Below are positions 1 to 11,909 of a DNA stretch of 64,000 nt, piece by piece. Source of the stretch: Agapanthus africanus (lineage: Eukaryota; Streptophyta; Magnoliopsida; Asparagales; Amaryllidaceae); assembly GCA_030015575.1 (NCBI GenBank), contig CM057337.1:338034583-338098582 (forward strand), read 5' to 3'. How positions within the stretch are numbered: position 1 is the stretch's first letter; each line of letters starts with the position of its first letter. The position numbers were made by a program, and so were the translations under genes. The notes under the pieces are model-generated. The model was not told where the DNA came from and did not search any database. It saw only the letters and a list, made by a program, of their open reading frames with translations.

Positions 1-329
1 AAGTCGTGGAGGGATGAGGCTGGTGGAAGAGGAGTGATCGAAGGTTGCCGAGGGATTGTCGTCGTCGTCGTCGGAGGTGGAGATTGCAATGGCTGTTCGA
101 GGTTGGGCTCGGTGGGTGTAGCGAGAGAGAGGAGGAGACTGGAAAAATGAGGAGGTGAGCGAGGTGGGAAAGAGATAAGGGAGACGAGAGGAGCGCATCG
201 TGGGGGCGAGGCAACGGTATTGCGTTGTAATTGCGAGCGTTGGCGACGGCGGAGGAGGCGGGTCGTGCGCGCGCTACAGGAGGTAGCCGTTGGGGAAATT
301 TGAAGGAGGAGGTGAACAGTATAGGGGGA
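1..329. other. Unassigned GC-rich sequence
   Basis: No gene or recognised mobile element can be supported here. The sequence is G/A-rich on the plus strand with a short GTC trinucleotide run near 58-76. The composition resembles the C/T-rich leader or UTR of a gene or retroelement read on the minus strand, but no ORF with recognisable motifs is present. It may be the end of an element that continues to the left of the window. Confidence 0.4.
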
Positions 330-745
330 GTTGGGCTTGGTTAAAATTTTAAAACAATTCCCTTTTATAAAATCATGGGCTGTAGGGGAAAACGGGCTGG
401 CATAAACCCAAAAAAATAATTTTGATTGGGCTGGAAGGAATTAAAGGGGATGGGCCGGAGGTTTAAACTTGGGTTAAGGAATTATTTAAAAAATAGGATT
501 GGGCTGAGGGCATAATAAAGGGAACGGGCCAGGGAAAAATATATAGGGAATTTATTAGTTAAGTGTGTGCGGGCTGAAAAGGTATTGGGCTGACGGATTT
601 ATAAAGGATTTATGTAAAGTAAAATTTGAATGGGCTGGGGAGAAAAGTAAGGGTCGGTTGGGTTTTAATTGTTAAGGAAAATTTTGGGCTGAGGGTTGAA
701 ATGAATTTAGGGATTTTAATTAAAGGATCGAGTGGGCTGGGTTGG
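330..745. repeat. Cluster of GGGCTG/GGGCC motifs in AT-rich DNA
   Basis: About nine GGGCTG hexamers occur on the plus strand (near 377, 394, 428, 501, 571, 587, 632, 686 and 734), with GGGCC variants near 452 and 526, all set in AT-rich spacers. No ORF supports coding. Mostly as TGGGCT/TGGGCC, the motif resembles the plant site II element recognised by TCP factors, so this may be a promoter-like part of an unidentified LTR. That reading is inference; the clustering is seen directly. From 746 to 921 I see nothing further that I recognise. Confidence 0.45.
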
Positions 746-921
746 TTTAAGAAATTAATTTGTTAGTTTTAATTTGATTTTTAGGTTGTTGGAAAAATAT
801 AAATACTGGGATTCAGCTACCACCATCTACAGAATAATAGTGAGGGAAAGTAAATCTCTGGAATTCGGAAAATACAAGGAAAATTCTTATAGATGGAGAA
901 CGGGGATTTACATTAGCAAGG

Positions 922-3067
922 CAGCAAGGTTTCGGGAGGCATCGTCCATGCCATTTTTAAAATTTTGCCGTTCTAAAGAACCCTAACCCTAGAATCTTAA
1001 CTAGAGAATTAAACAAAACATCATGTAAACAACTTTACATCCTAAGTGAATGCGGAATACAACCTTTGTAGACCGGTCCTTCACTTCTAAAGCTCCGTGT
1101 AGTAGTCCCTTCGCTCCAAGTAGTGAACACCCCAACTCTTGAGAGGCTCCGCAAAGGTGAAAGATGCAAACTTGCTCGAAGTCTTCGAGGCCGAAGATGA
1201 TCTACATCGAGGAGACTCAAGCTCATCCTACCTCTTCACTAATATTTGAATTAGTGAAGCAAACATCCTAAACTAAATGGCTAAAAGAAGAGGATGATGA
1301 AGTAGGAATTGAGCTCTCTTTAGATTTCTTTTTATCATAATATTTCATCACTTAGAAAAAAGTTAGCATGCTTTTTCTCATGTGGAAGAAGATGAAGTGA
1401 TGATGAGAGAATGAACTCATGAGGTGAGAATATCAACCATGGGTGAGTTAATGTCATACACTAACTCATGTAGAGACTTAACTAGGGCTAGGGTTTATGA
1501 TTAGGTTAATAAATATCTACAAGTGAAAACAAAAAGAGTGGACTTGGTCAATATTTCCACAAGCTTCTACAAGCTTGTAGCCATGACAATAATCCATTTA
1601 TTTTTGAATTATTTAGATAAATATAAACCCTACATTATCCTAACTATAGTGTAAGTCTCATACACTGATGAAGCATGTGGCATCAAGCATGACATAATAA
1701 AATGTACATTAATATATATCACATATATACTACATGCACTCTTGTGAGAAAAAGAATACTTAGTGAGCAAATATTAGTTAATGTAAGTTAATATATCAAA
1801 TATATAATTATACATTAAATTATCAAATCAACACTTGATTTGATAATCCGGTTATATCACATACAACTGACTAATATCATATGAATCATCTTATCGAATC
1901 AACACTTGATCCGATAACCCGGCTATATCTCATATAACCGACCGATATCACATATCGCGAGAATAGAATGCGGTATCACATACGCGCATTAATCTCGGTC
2001 CCGCACATATCACATATGTGCTCCTACTCCATTTCGCATGAACCAGGAAACCTCTGTGTAAAACTCTAAAGACTCGTCAATACACCGGTAGTAGATGATG
2101 ATCATATCAAACACCCACAAGTCGCAAGCGGTCTGCTAAACGTAACGGCCACCCGGGTATTGAGCGATCAGAAGATCAAAAAGCAAGCCTGCTCATACTC
2201 CTACGAATCCAATCTGTAACACTACCGTACAGTCCGGTCTCTTCGTCGAATTTGTCTCATATCATAGCCTGGGGGTGGTATAACGTCAGAACCCAATAAC
2301 CTGATAAGTCATGCCGATGCAAGGTCCAATGGTTCGAGAAACTGATGACACTTACCAGTAGATCTCAGTAACCCTGGCCAGGGATTTCATGTTATGGCCA
2401 ATCGAGCATACCGCAACATCAACCCCCAATACAGGGAGAGACGAATCCCCTCCTATCGCTCATTGCCTCCATATGACTCGGGAATGTACCCAAAAACCAC
2501 CTTTTTGCACGATCTCTTGACCGTGGTATGGTGGAAATCAAAGCACAGTGGGAATCACACAAGTCTCTATGACGATCTCGGGTCGACAGACTAACCTGTA
2601 CCAGTGTCACCAGAGAACTGCTATCTGACGATAGGTATAATACCATCTAGGAGTTCTCTGCGAGTACGTCCAGTGTACCCAGTCTCCACTAAGCACTCAT
2701 ATACCCTCTCTGATGTCAAACACCAATGGATATGGGATCATCCATCGCCCATCATATGAGTCGAGAAGCGTATAAGCTAGTCTACTCTGGAGCATCGATG
2801 CCCCGTCTCGATACTCCTTCGACTAGGAACAATTATACGGTGTACTTGTGGATTACCCTTGGCCCCATTAGTATGATCTACATCATAGTCATGGTAGTCA
2901 AGTACACATCCTAAGGGCTTTATCAACATATGATAGCAAGACAGCAGCACTTATACAAGTCAACATGTTAAGATAAAGTGCAACCAGATAGCATACTATC
3001 ATATCGAGCAAGAAAGTCCTCCCTATATATGTCCAAGCATCCACTACAATATACATCCTATGTGCAG
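922..3067 (-). repeat. Angela-like copia LTR, copy 1 of a tandem pair (element C4)
   Basis: This matches the LTR at 3083-5235 along almost its whole length, starting with a shared CAGCAAGGTTTCGGGAGGCAT and ending at the same internal point (ATGTGCAG here, ATGTACAG in copy 2). The last ~32 bp of the LTR, including the terminal CTAACA, are missing. It shares with the other Angela-type LTRs of the window the CCCTGGCCAGGG palindrome (2372-2383) and the ordered conserved segments of the first ~1 kb. Short ORFs inside it are chance readings. The outer boundary is approximate because the start does not show a clear TG. Confidence 0.75.
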
Positions 3068-3082
3068 GGCTGCCTAGCACGT

Positions 3083-5235
3083 CAGCAAGGTTTCGGGAGG
3101 CATCTTCCATGCCAAATTAAAATTTTAGCCGTACTAGCTAACCCTAACCTAGAATCGTATACTAGAAAATCCGACAAAATGAAATGCAAACAACTTTGCA
3201 ACTAAAGTGAACAAGGAATACAACCTTTGTAGACCGGTCCTGCACTTCAATAGCTCCATATAGTAGTCACTTCGCTGCGATCATGAACTCTAGGACTCTA
3301 GAGAGGCTCCCATGAGGAAATGAACAAGCTTGCATCGAAGTCACCGAGGCCGAAGATGATCGATGTCGAGGAGACACTAACCTAAGATACATCTTCACTG
3401 ATTGTAGAATTAGTGAAGCAAACACCCTACACTAAATGGCAAGTAGTAGAAGATGATAGGAATTTTTATCACATTAGAAATGAATTTCTCACTCATTTTC
3501 CATCATCTCCATGGAAGCTAGAAAAGCTTGAGGAAGAAGAAGAAGGAAACTCTCATGATAATTATCCAAAGGATAATGGCAACCATGGGTGAGTTAAGCA
3601 TTATATGCTAACTCTTGTAGAGACATAACCATGGTTAGGATAATTGGTTGGGTTAATAAATATCTTAGGCAAAACAAAAGAGTGGACTTGGTCAATGAGC
3701 ACTACAAGCTTCTACAAGCTATTAGCCATGACAAAATGCCACCATTTTGTAATTACCAAAATAAATAAAAACCCTAATAATTATCATAATCATGTTTGGG
3801 TCTTATACACTCATCTTGCATGTAGCATCAAACATGACACAAACATGTACACAAATATACATATCACATATATACAATGTGCACAATAAGTGAGAAAAGA
3901 AATCTTAAGTGAAATAATATTAGTTAATGTAATTTAATATATCAAATATATAATTATACATTAAATCATTAAATCAACAATTGATTTAACAATCCGGTTA
4001 TATCATATATAACTGACTAATATCAAATGTAACAATTTATTGAATCAACACTTGATCCGATAACCCGGCTGTATCACATATAACCGACTTATGTCACATA
4101 TCGCGAGAATAGAATACGGTATCACATATCGTGTTAATCTTGGTCCAGCAAATATCACATATGTGCTCCTACTCCATTTCGCTTGAGCCAGGAAACCTCT
4201 GTGTAGGACTCTAAAGACTCGTCAAGCCGGCAGTAGGTGATGATCATATCAAACACCTACAAGCCGCAAGCGGTCTACCAAACGTAACGGCCACCCGGGT
4301 ATTGAGCGATCAGAAGATCAACAAGCATGCCTACTCATACTCCTGCGAATTCAATCAGTAACACTACCGTACAGTCCGGTCTCTTCGTCTGATATGTCGC
4401 ATATCTCATCTAGGGGTGGTAAACGTCAGACCCCAGTAACTCAATAAGTCGTGCCGATATGAGGCTCATAACGGGTCGAGAAACTACTGATAACACTTAC
4501 CAGTATATTTCTGAAGCAGCCCTGGCCAGGGACTTCCTGTTATAGCCAATCGAACACAGCGCAATATCAACCCCCAATACCGGGAGAGACGAAACCCTTC
4601 TTATCGCTCATTGCCTCCATGTGATTCGGGACTGTACCCAAAATCCACCGTTTTGCATGTTCTCTTGAACATGGTAAGGTGGAAATCAAAGCACAGTAGG
4701 AATCACACAAGTCTCTATGACGATCTCGGGTCTATAGACTAACATGTACCAGTGTCACCAGAGAACTGCTATATGAAGATAGGTATAATACCATCTAGAA
4801 GTTCTCGGCGAGTCCGTTCAGTGTACCCAGTCTCCACTGAGCACCCGCATACCATCTCTGATGTCAAACACCAATGGATATGGGATCATCCATCGCCCAT
4901 CTACATGGGTCGAGAAGCTACACGCTAGTCTACTCTGGTATATCGATGCCCTGTCTCGATACACCTCCGACTAGGAATATTTAAAAGATGTACTTATCGA
5001 CTACTCTGTCCCCATAAGTATGATCTGCATCATAATCCTGATAGTCAAGTACTCATCCTAAGGGCTTTATCAACATGTAACATAGAGACAATCAGTGTAC
5101 ATGTTAAGATAAAGAGCAACCAGATAGCATACTATCATGTCGAGCAAGAAAGTCCTCCCTATATATGTCCAAGCATCCACTACAATATACATCGTATGTA
5201 CAGTAATGGTCTCTAGAGCATACATATAACTAACA
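3083..5235 (-). repeat. 3' LTR of degraded copia element C4
   Basis: This LTR of about 2.15 kb ends in CTAACA at 5235 and is followed at once by a minus-strand polypurine tract and a pol remnant, so it is the 3' LTR of a minus-strand copia element. The family link comes from the CTCTAGAGCATAC segment near its end (the ATGCCCTAGAGGC signature of Angela LTR starts, two bases changed), the CCCTGGCCAGGG palindrome at 4520-4531, and homology to the C1, C2 and C3 LTRs. The start next to copy 1 is approximate. It abuts copy 1 with no internal domain between them. Confidence 0.8.
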
Positions 5236-5685
5236 ATCTCCCACTTGCACTAGGGCCATCTGTTGTAGTATCCAATACCCAACAATCAGCAGTGGTTGAA
5301 GTATCCCATACTCAACCATCCCATAAAAGTCTCTCCTGGGAAAAGGCCTTTGTGAGTGGATCCGTCGTGTTAACCTCTAATTCTACTCTCCTAACCTCGA
5401 TCTCCATGGAGATCGTCCATCTCCATGATCGGGTGATACTGTCTAAGAATATGTCTGGATCACTGATGGGACAGGGGTTCTTAGGCCAAAGCCACAGCTC
5501 CATTGTCACACAATGGTAGGAACGAAGTTCATCTCATGAACTTATATACACCCAGACTACCTCTTTGGTAGCATCGTTGGTAGCGATGTATCGAGCCTTT
5601 ATCGTCTAGTTTGTCACGGTATCTAGCTTGGAACTCTTCCAACATACCGTCCCTCCTCTGAGGGTAAAGACAAAGCCTGTGACTG
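5236..5685 (-). pseudogene. Truncated copia pol 3' end (RNase H tail) with polypurine tract
   Basis: Immediately inside the C4 LTR the minus strand carries the PPT (GTGCAAGTGGGAGAT, 5236-5250), then a decayed pol C-terminus. Readable pieces include an IEVRR...TTDPLTKAF stretch that corresponds to the IEIKRVDTKNNAADPFTKAL end of the C1 polyprotein, and further in a match to the RNase H part around SSKQDTV. The frame is broken more than once. The remnant stops at 5685, where LARD A begins; GACTG (5681-5685) is the left candidate target-site copy. The rest of this pol is not in the window. Confidence 0.75.
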
Positions 5686-6498
5686 TGTAACGTTTTGAAA
5701 TCGTTTAGGTGAAATTTCGAGAAATCGGTAAAATAACGGGTGTTTTCCGTCAAAAAAAATCAGGATATAAATATCTTTTAATATAAAATTAAATATACAT
5801 ATTCTAGCTATGTAATTGCTAGTAATTGGTGTTTATTGAGCCACTTGTAAAATTTCTAATTTATTGAAAAATTTTCCGAAATTAATTCTTTTAATATTAT
5901 TTTAAACCGTCACTAATACATTTAATTAGAGATTATTACAAATTGGAATGGGTTGATACAAATTTTTTGCATCATGACACAATAAACTAACACGTAAAAT
6001 ATTATTTTTGAAATGAAATGAAACTGTCAAACGGGGGTATTTCCTTCACTTGGAACTTGCTACACACACCCTCACACTCACACACCCCCATTTTTCCTCC
6101 TCATTTCTGCAGAATTCAGCAGCCCTCCCCAAAGTTTTCTCCCACTTCTTTTGGTAAAAAAAAAAGAAAAAGAAGAAAAGAAATATTAAACAAAAAGGGT
6201 ATGGTGTTAGATAATGGGGACTTGGAATTTTTCTTTGACTTTACCAACACCCCCACACCCTCTCTCCTTGCCTTCCTCATCTGGCCGAGCCCCCCCTCTC
6301 CCTCAACAGCAGCCCCCTCCTTTTTCTCCTTTCATTTCTCATCAAAAATCCACCATTTTGCCTCAAAATCCATACAAAATCAAAGCTAAATCCAAATTCA
6401 ACTCTTACCCATTTTTCCTTAGCCTAACATGCATGGATTGTGGTGAAAAGAGAGCATTTTGAGAGGCTAGATTGCAAGTTTGATCCATGGTTCATGAG

Positions 6499-7409
6499 GT
6501 ATAAATCTTGACCTTTGTTTAATTGTTGCTATAATACTTCCTTATTAGCTAATTAGATGCTTAATTAGGTTTTAATTTGAAAACTTGGAAATTCTAGAAT
6601 GGGGTTTACTTGCTGGTTAGGGTTTTGGGTAATTAGATCATGGTTGTGTGTTGTAATTAAGATCTTAAGTCATGTAAAGGCAAAGCTAGTTGTAGTTTGC
6701 TAATTGTATTTTAAAATTTGTTCTAATTAAGATTTCTAGCAAACTAGGTTTTTGGAACTAATTCAAAACATGAGATTAAAATCTAGTAAAGGTTTTTATG
6801 ACATAATTAACATTTTAATTTGTTGTTTAGCAACTTAGTTCATGCAAAACTTAGTTTAGTTGATGAATTGTGGATTGTTACCTTGGAAATTGTTAAAATT
6901 GGTTATGTTTGCAAACTAGATTTTTGAGATTTATATTAAGAGGTAAGTTTAAAATCTAATTAACATTGGTATGACTTAATTGAGATGTTTAATGAACATT
7001 ATAGCCACAAGAATTGTTAAAATATTTAGATTGGTTAAAACATCAAGTTTTGAACCAAAATGGGAATTTGTGCTAACTAGGTTTTTGGGAAATAAAACGA
7101 TTTGATTAATTTTAATGTTTTGATGATTTAAAACCCTATTTCATATATGATTAGTGATTTTTGAAACCACGAATGGTGCGTTTCAGTTTTTCTCGATCGC
7201 TCGGCGTTTGTACGCCGATGTCGAGAGTTTTTGGGTTGATTTGAGAAGCAAAACTATAGGTTTTGACCTATGTGAGATTCGTGTGTCATTTTGGTCATGA
7301 GTTGGATTTTAATGCGATACGATGCGTTATGATATGTAGGTACCCTCATGAAGACTTCGAGACGACAAGCAAGCATGTGGTGACATCGATTTTGGCAAGC
7401 GAGGACCAG
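6499..7409 (+). other. Intron/exon-like module inside the LARD A LTR
   Basis: An AT-rich stretch is bounded by a splice-donor-like ATGAG|GTATAA (6498/6499) and an acceptor-like TATGTAG (ends 7339). A 70-nt segment (7340-7409) follows and ends in a perfect consensus donor, CCAG|GTGAGT. The same arrangement occurs in the second LTR (donor 48233/48234, exon-like 49075-49144, also 70 nt) and on the minus strand of LARD B (exon-like 24493-24558, 66 nt; upstream donor at 25319/25318). Conservation of all three junctions in divergent families is seen directly. That splicing occurs, or that this is captured host-gene sequence, is inference. Confidence 0.45.
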
Positions 7410-7483
7410 GTGAGTAGATAATATCTACGGGGGAAGTCGGGTAGATGGCGTATAGCACCCCCGCAGTTCGTAGTATAGTTATG

Positions 7484-7486
<3 letters not shown>

Positions 7487-7518
<32 letters not shown>
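7487..7518. repeat. (TG)16 microsatellite
   Basis: Sixteen uninterrupted TG units lie in the first LARD A LTR. The matching place in the second LTR (near 49218) has a short TA-rich sequence instead, so the repeat expanded or was lost after the two LTRs separated. A shorter TG run lies near 7719-7734, a (TA)n run near 49468-49492 and a run of fifteen C at 48012-48026. Confidence 0.95.
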
Positions 7519-7519
<1 letters not shown>

Positions 7520-8570
7520 TTCATGATACTTGGATGTTTATCAAGAGATGATTATTGCGTTCAGGGTTTAGTTTAGGGTAATTAGAAGTAAACTAGCATA
7601 GCTTCTTAGTCGCGAACCCTAGAATAGGTTCACGCACACACGCATTTGCATACATCTATTTTACATGTGCGTATATGGGGATATGTATATATATATATAC
7701 ACACATGGGTATGGGACTGTGTGTGTGTGTGTGTATACACGGATTATGAGGATAATGCTTGGGATTGAAGATGAGTCGATGAGATTAGGGTTGAGGCCGT
7801 GAGATCGGTGATGTGACAGGGTTCGTATTTGAGTTACGACGTGATATGTTTAGTGGGTCCTTTAAGCGTGGTGTTTTCATACAACGCATGCATGCATAGA
7901 TGATATCAGTATTGTACTAGACGTAGATCAGTACCCCGGATCTTGATTTTGATAAAGAGGATACCGGAAGAATAATGTGATGAATGTGATATTTCACCCG
8001 TACCCAGATTTGGGATATCGTACGACGGATTTTCCGTACGAGCTATATATTGATGATAGATCCGCACTCTTGATTCGAGGATGTCATATTATATTAGGGT
8101 ATCGTATGGGATACTATTGAGGCGGGATCACCGACTATTATATGTATATATATGTATCGACTCAGATGTTAGGCGGTTTCCTTACCTTTCGATCAGCCTG
8201 TTTAGTTTGGCCCTGTAGTGTAGTTGTAAATGATAGATTAGATTCGACTCATACCTGTTTCAAAAACTGACGAATCGTGCGTATTGAAAATACGGGACAA
8301 GGGATTCTACGGATATTTCAAAAGACGTACTTTTTCTTAAAACAACCGTAGTCCTTACTTTCAAAACACCACGATTCGTACTATTTAAAACGGCAAAACA
8401 GTATAACACAGGTGTAGCGATGTAGATTCCTTATTGTTACGTTATCATTCATGTTCCGCATATTATTGTTGCAATTACTATTCATTGCCATTTATCATGT
8501 TGTTATCGTCTCATTGCATGTTTATTGTGTACTTAGTGATTATGAACCATGCTGTCAGGACACCAGCACC

Positions 8571-8636
8571 ATTACCGATGATGCGTATGTTCCACATAAA
8601 CTTACTTGCCGGCTCACACACATCATCATCGGTAAT
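8571..8636 (+). other. Conserved stem-loop in LARD LTR
   Basis: Arms ATTACCGATGATG (8571-8583) and CATCATCGGTAAT (8624-8636) are perfect 13-nt complements around a 40-nt loop. The same place in LARD B has ATTATCGATGATG/CATCATCGATAAT (23483-23495 with 23536-23548; 30400-30412 with 30453-30465), so a C:G pair is replaced by T:A. In the second LARD A LTR (50339-50351 with 50392-50404) one arm has changed and two pairs are lost. The role is unknown. Confidence 0.6.
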
Positions 8637-9247
8637 TGCCATGTCACGTACACTTTAGAAAATAGTATTTCATTGACATAGCTTGCTAACTGATAGTTGC
8701 TACATGTTATAGCTTTTATATGCTAGTTTAATTATTGCATGATATCAGATGCATCCATATATTCATTGGTTATGCGGTATTATAGAGATTTATGCCCGTT
8801 TTCATTGTTATTGACATGGTGACTTGATGATTTTAGATTCTTCTTGATATTTTCTGGATTTGGAAACCGCATGTGAAAGTTTTGTAAACTGATGAACCAT
8901 TTTAAAGAGAAAAATGCGGTTTTCCTTTATATGTTGAGTATCGTCCACCATGATATTTTCTCGGTTCTGAGATGTTTTTGAGACCCGATTCGAGGAGTCG
9001 GATGAACCGTCTCGGGTATATGATGGACCCGGTATGGTACCCTGGGGAAAGAAGCTCGAGTAGTAGACGATGAGCCCGGCAGGGGAAGACTGCATACCGG
9101 TGATTTTACCTGGCGCGACGGATATCCAGAGGATACCGTTCGTGATCGTGTGATTGATCATATGGGCCGATCCGGATTGACAGAGCCCAAGATATTGAGA
9201 TATTGAGATTTGAGACACTGAGATATATAGATTTGATAATACAGGCC

Positions 9248-11909
9248 TGTCACGACCCGAAAGAGCACGTGACTGGCCCTTAAACCATATGAAGTCTAAA
9301 GGACTCCATCTGATCCAAGTAAGCCAAAAGCCCAGAAATCTAAAACCAGTTTAAGGATAAATAAACAAACAAGCAATATTCTATACAACGCCGAATGGCG
9401 AGGATCAAAGTTCAAAAGAAACCCAGATAAGCATGAAACTGCTACACTACTAAGCGCGACTCTAAGGTCGAAATAATACATCACTAGGGTCTGAGTCTGA
9501 AACAATATACAAGTTTTTGGTTGATGGAATTTCTAGATACAATGAATAATACAAGTACAACGGCGGTTCTGATACAAAGAACCCACCTACCAAGCAAATC
9601 ACCCGCAAAGGAAAGCAGTGTGCCAGAAGTGCCGCTATAGAACCTGTACGGCAAGCCCTGCAAGAACTGTGGCACAACGGGGGTGAGTTGCCAACTCGTG
9701 AATAGAAAATATCTACAAGCAGAAATTGAATGCAAGACATAATCCTAAGTCAATACAATCAGTATATAATATAACCCTCAAGAGTAAGTCTGAAGCATGA
9801 AAATGTGGCAGTATAACATCTAATCATGTAGGTAGTGCCAAGTACGCGTGCCAGTGCCTCAGATAATAACGTGTCAGAATGTAAGGTATGTCTGCATGAA
9901 GTAAACATGAAGAAGTATCAAATGGATATCAATACACATATATTAGCGTCCCATTCCACTAATATTGGTGTAAGGGTATATATAACAGCGCCCTCGTACC
10001 CTGTTATATATACAAATGAAGTATGATCAATGTAGTCAAGGTCTGTATGTAATCAATGTCTGTATAAACGTGGAATCCGTCCACCCGTCACCCAATGACA
10101 ATAAGTATCATGCATGTAAATGTGAGGATATAATCAAATCATGGAAAACATCATGAAACCCGTGCCTAGCATCGACACGTAAATCCTCATTTATCAGGCT
10201 CCGTCAGTCCGGATCATCCCACGGGCTATGTCTGCGGAATCGGCCCTCGGCCCCGGCAGTACGCCCACATCCATCTATCGACTCTGGTCAGTATCCTCTG
10301 GATAACCGTCAGGTCCAACCAATCACCGGTAGGTAGTAGTCCCTCTGCCAGGCTCACCGTCTACTACACAGCGAAACCGTTCTTGCCCCGGGGTACCATA
10401 CCGGGTCCACCATGTACCCGTAATCGGCCTCATCCAACTCCTCGATTCGGGTTTACATATATCACTCTAGCACCGAGGAAACACATGGTGGACGCACCGA
10501 AATATCATATCAAGGAAAACCGGGTTTTTAAATAATTAACTATTCTCTTTTGAAATGTCCACGGTTCCCCAAATCCAGAATTAACATGGAAACAACATAT
10601 CTCAATGCGATATCGTTGTATAAACACCAAATAGTCGAGGTAAAACACAATACACAATTTCAGAACTATAAATACGGAATATGGAAACACGAATCCAAAA
10701 CAGCAACTAAGGAAATAGGCTCCAGATTTCACCCTAGGTCAAACTAGACAAATCTACACATACCAGGGGCCTAATCTACAGATAAGGGAACACCAAAACC
10801 AAAACGAGGCAAATCCACCATGGTCTGGCCGCAAATTGCGGCCAGAATGGATAAATCTGCGGCCGGGTATAGGAGCTAGGGGCTAGGGTTCTGGTGGTAG
10901 CTTCCTGGGTGCCTGCACATGTCATTATCCAATCAATTTTAATTTAGGATGTCTCGGGTGATAGCAGATTCAAAATACCCTTCACAGATTCCACAAATTC
11001 TCCGATATCGGTTTCTAAATCTGTATTTCGGGTTTCAACTCTCTGGTTAGGGTCTCAATTCATGTACTAGGGTGTTGGTGTAGCCTCTACTGAACTAAAT
11101 TTCACATTACAATTCATAATTTCCTCAAACCCTAACTAGGTTTTCTCTAAGTCCACAATATCACACAATATCGGTTCAATCTAAACATGGGGTTAAAGGA
11201 AATGCTAAAACTAAGTTAGGCATCCAGAAAATACCTCATTTGGCAACTCAAGAATTTTCTTGAGTTGCCCCTACTGGCCAAAATCCTTGCTTCTTTAGTC
11301 CAATGTGTAGATCTTGAGCTTGTGCACACTTTTAATGAAATAGAGATTGGGTTTTGGGATTGTTTTTGAGATGATTTGAGGCTTGAAGAGGGGAGGTGGG
11401 GTGAGGAGCAGGAGCAGCAGCAGCAACTTGAAGGAGAGGGAGAGAAATGAGTGAAGGGAATGAAGGAGATGGCTAAGTCCTTGGGTCAAAGGAGACCATA
11501 CCTCTCTCTCTCTCACCTACTACTAAATTCTTTATTTAAACCCCTTTTTCTTTTCCTTTTCTTTTTCTTATTCTCTCAAAATCCTTCTCCCAAGAATAGT
11601 AAACCCAAAGTGAACCATGGCAAGAAAATGCACAAGTGTGAAAAAGAATGATATGTGCATGTTTTGCACAAATTGCTAAAAAAAACCGATTAGCGATTAT
11701 TAATCGCGATTAGCACTAATTTAGCATATAACTAATCAATTAAACTTAGAAATGGCATAATTCTCTAATTTACCCTATTTTTAGAATTTTCCATAATTTT
11801 CCCCTATTTATTTGTATTTAATTATACCGAATTATTAAAATATTCAATAAAATAATATTAAATTATTAATTTCCCAAAAATAATATTTTTATTATTTCGA
11901 AATGTTACA
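9248..11909 (-). mobile_element. Solo LTR of the LARD B family
   Basis: This 2662-bp insertion reads TGTCACGACCC...AATGTTACA on the plus strand and is flanked by AGGCC on both sides (9243-9247, 11910-11914). The uninterrupted second LARD A LTR shows the empty site (ACAGGCCAGTCC near 51001). It aligns with both LARD B LTRs but lacks about 1.4 kb between the positions equivalent to 23308 and 24702, where the intron/exon-like module and the stem-loop lie. It keeps the GC hairpin at 10826-10844. One LTR without internal domain is the expected product of LTR-LTR recombination. Confidence 0.92.

Noticed and set aside
6018-6462. ORFs of 82-123 aa rich in Pro/Ser (possible host protein)
   Set aside because: They lie in the C/T-rich leader-like part of the LARD A LTR. 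The second LTR copy (48000-48160) does not keep the frame, and no domain is visible.
11295-11516. Leu-rich ORF (possible signal peptide) downstream of the LARD B TATA region, also at 25355-25573 and 32272-32592
   Set aside because: It derives from a CTG/CTC-rich leader repeat, the starts differ between copies, and the homologous place in LARD A encodes something unrelated.
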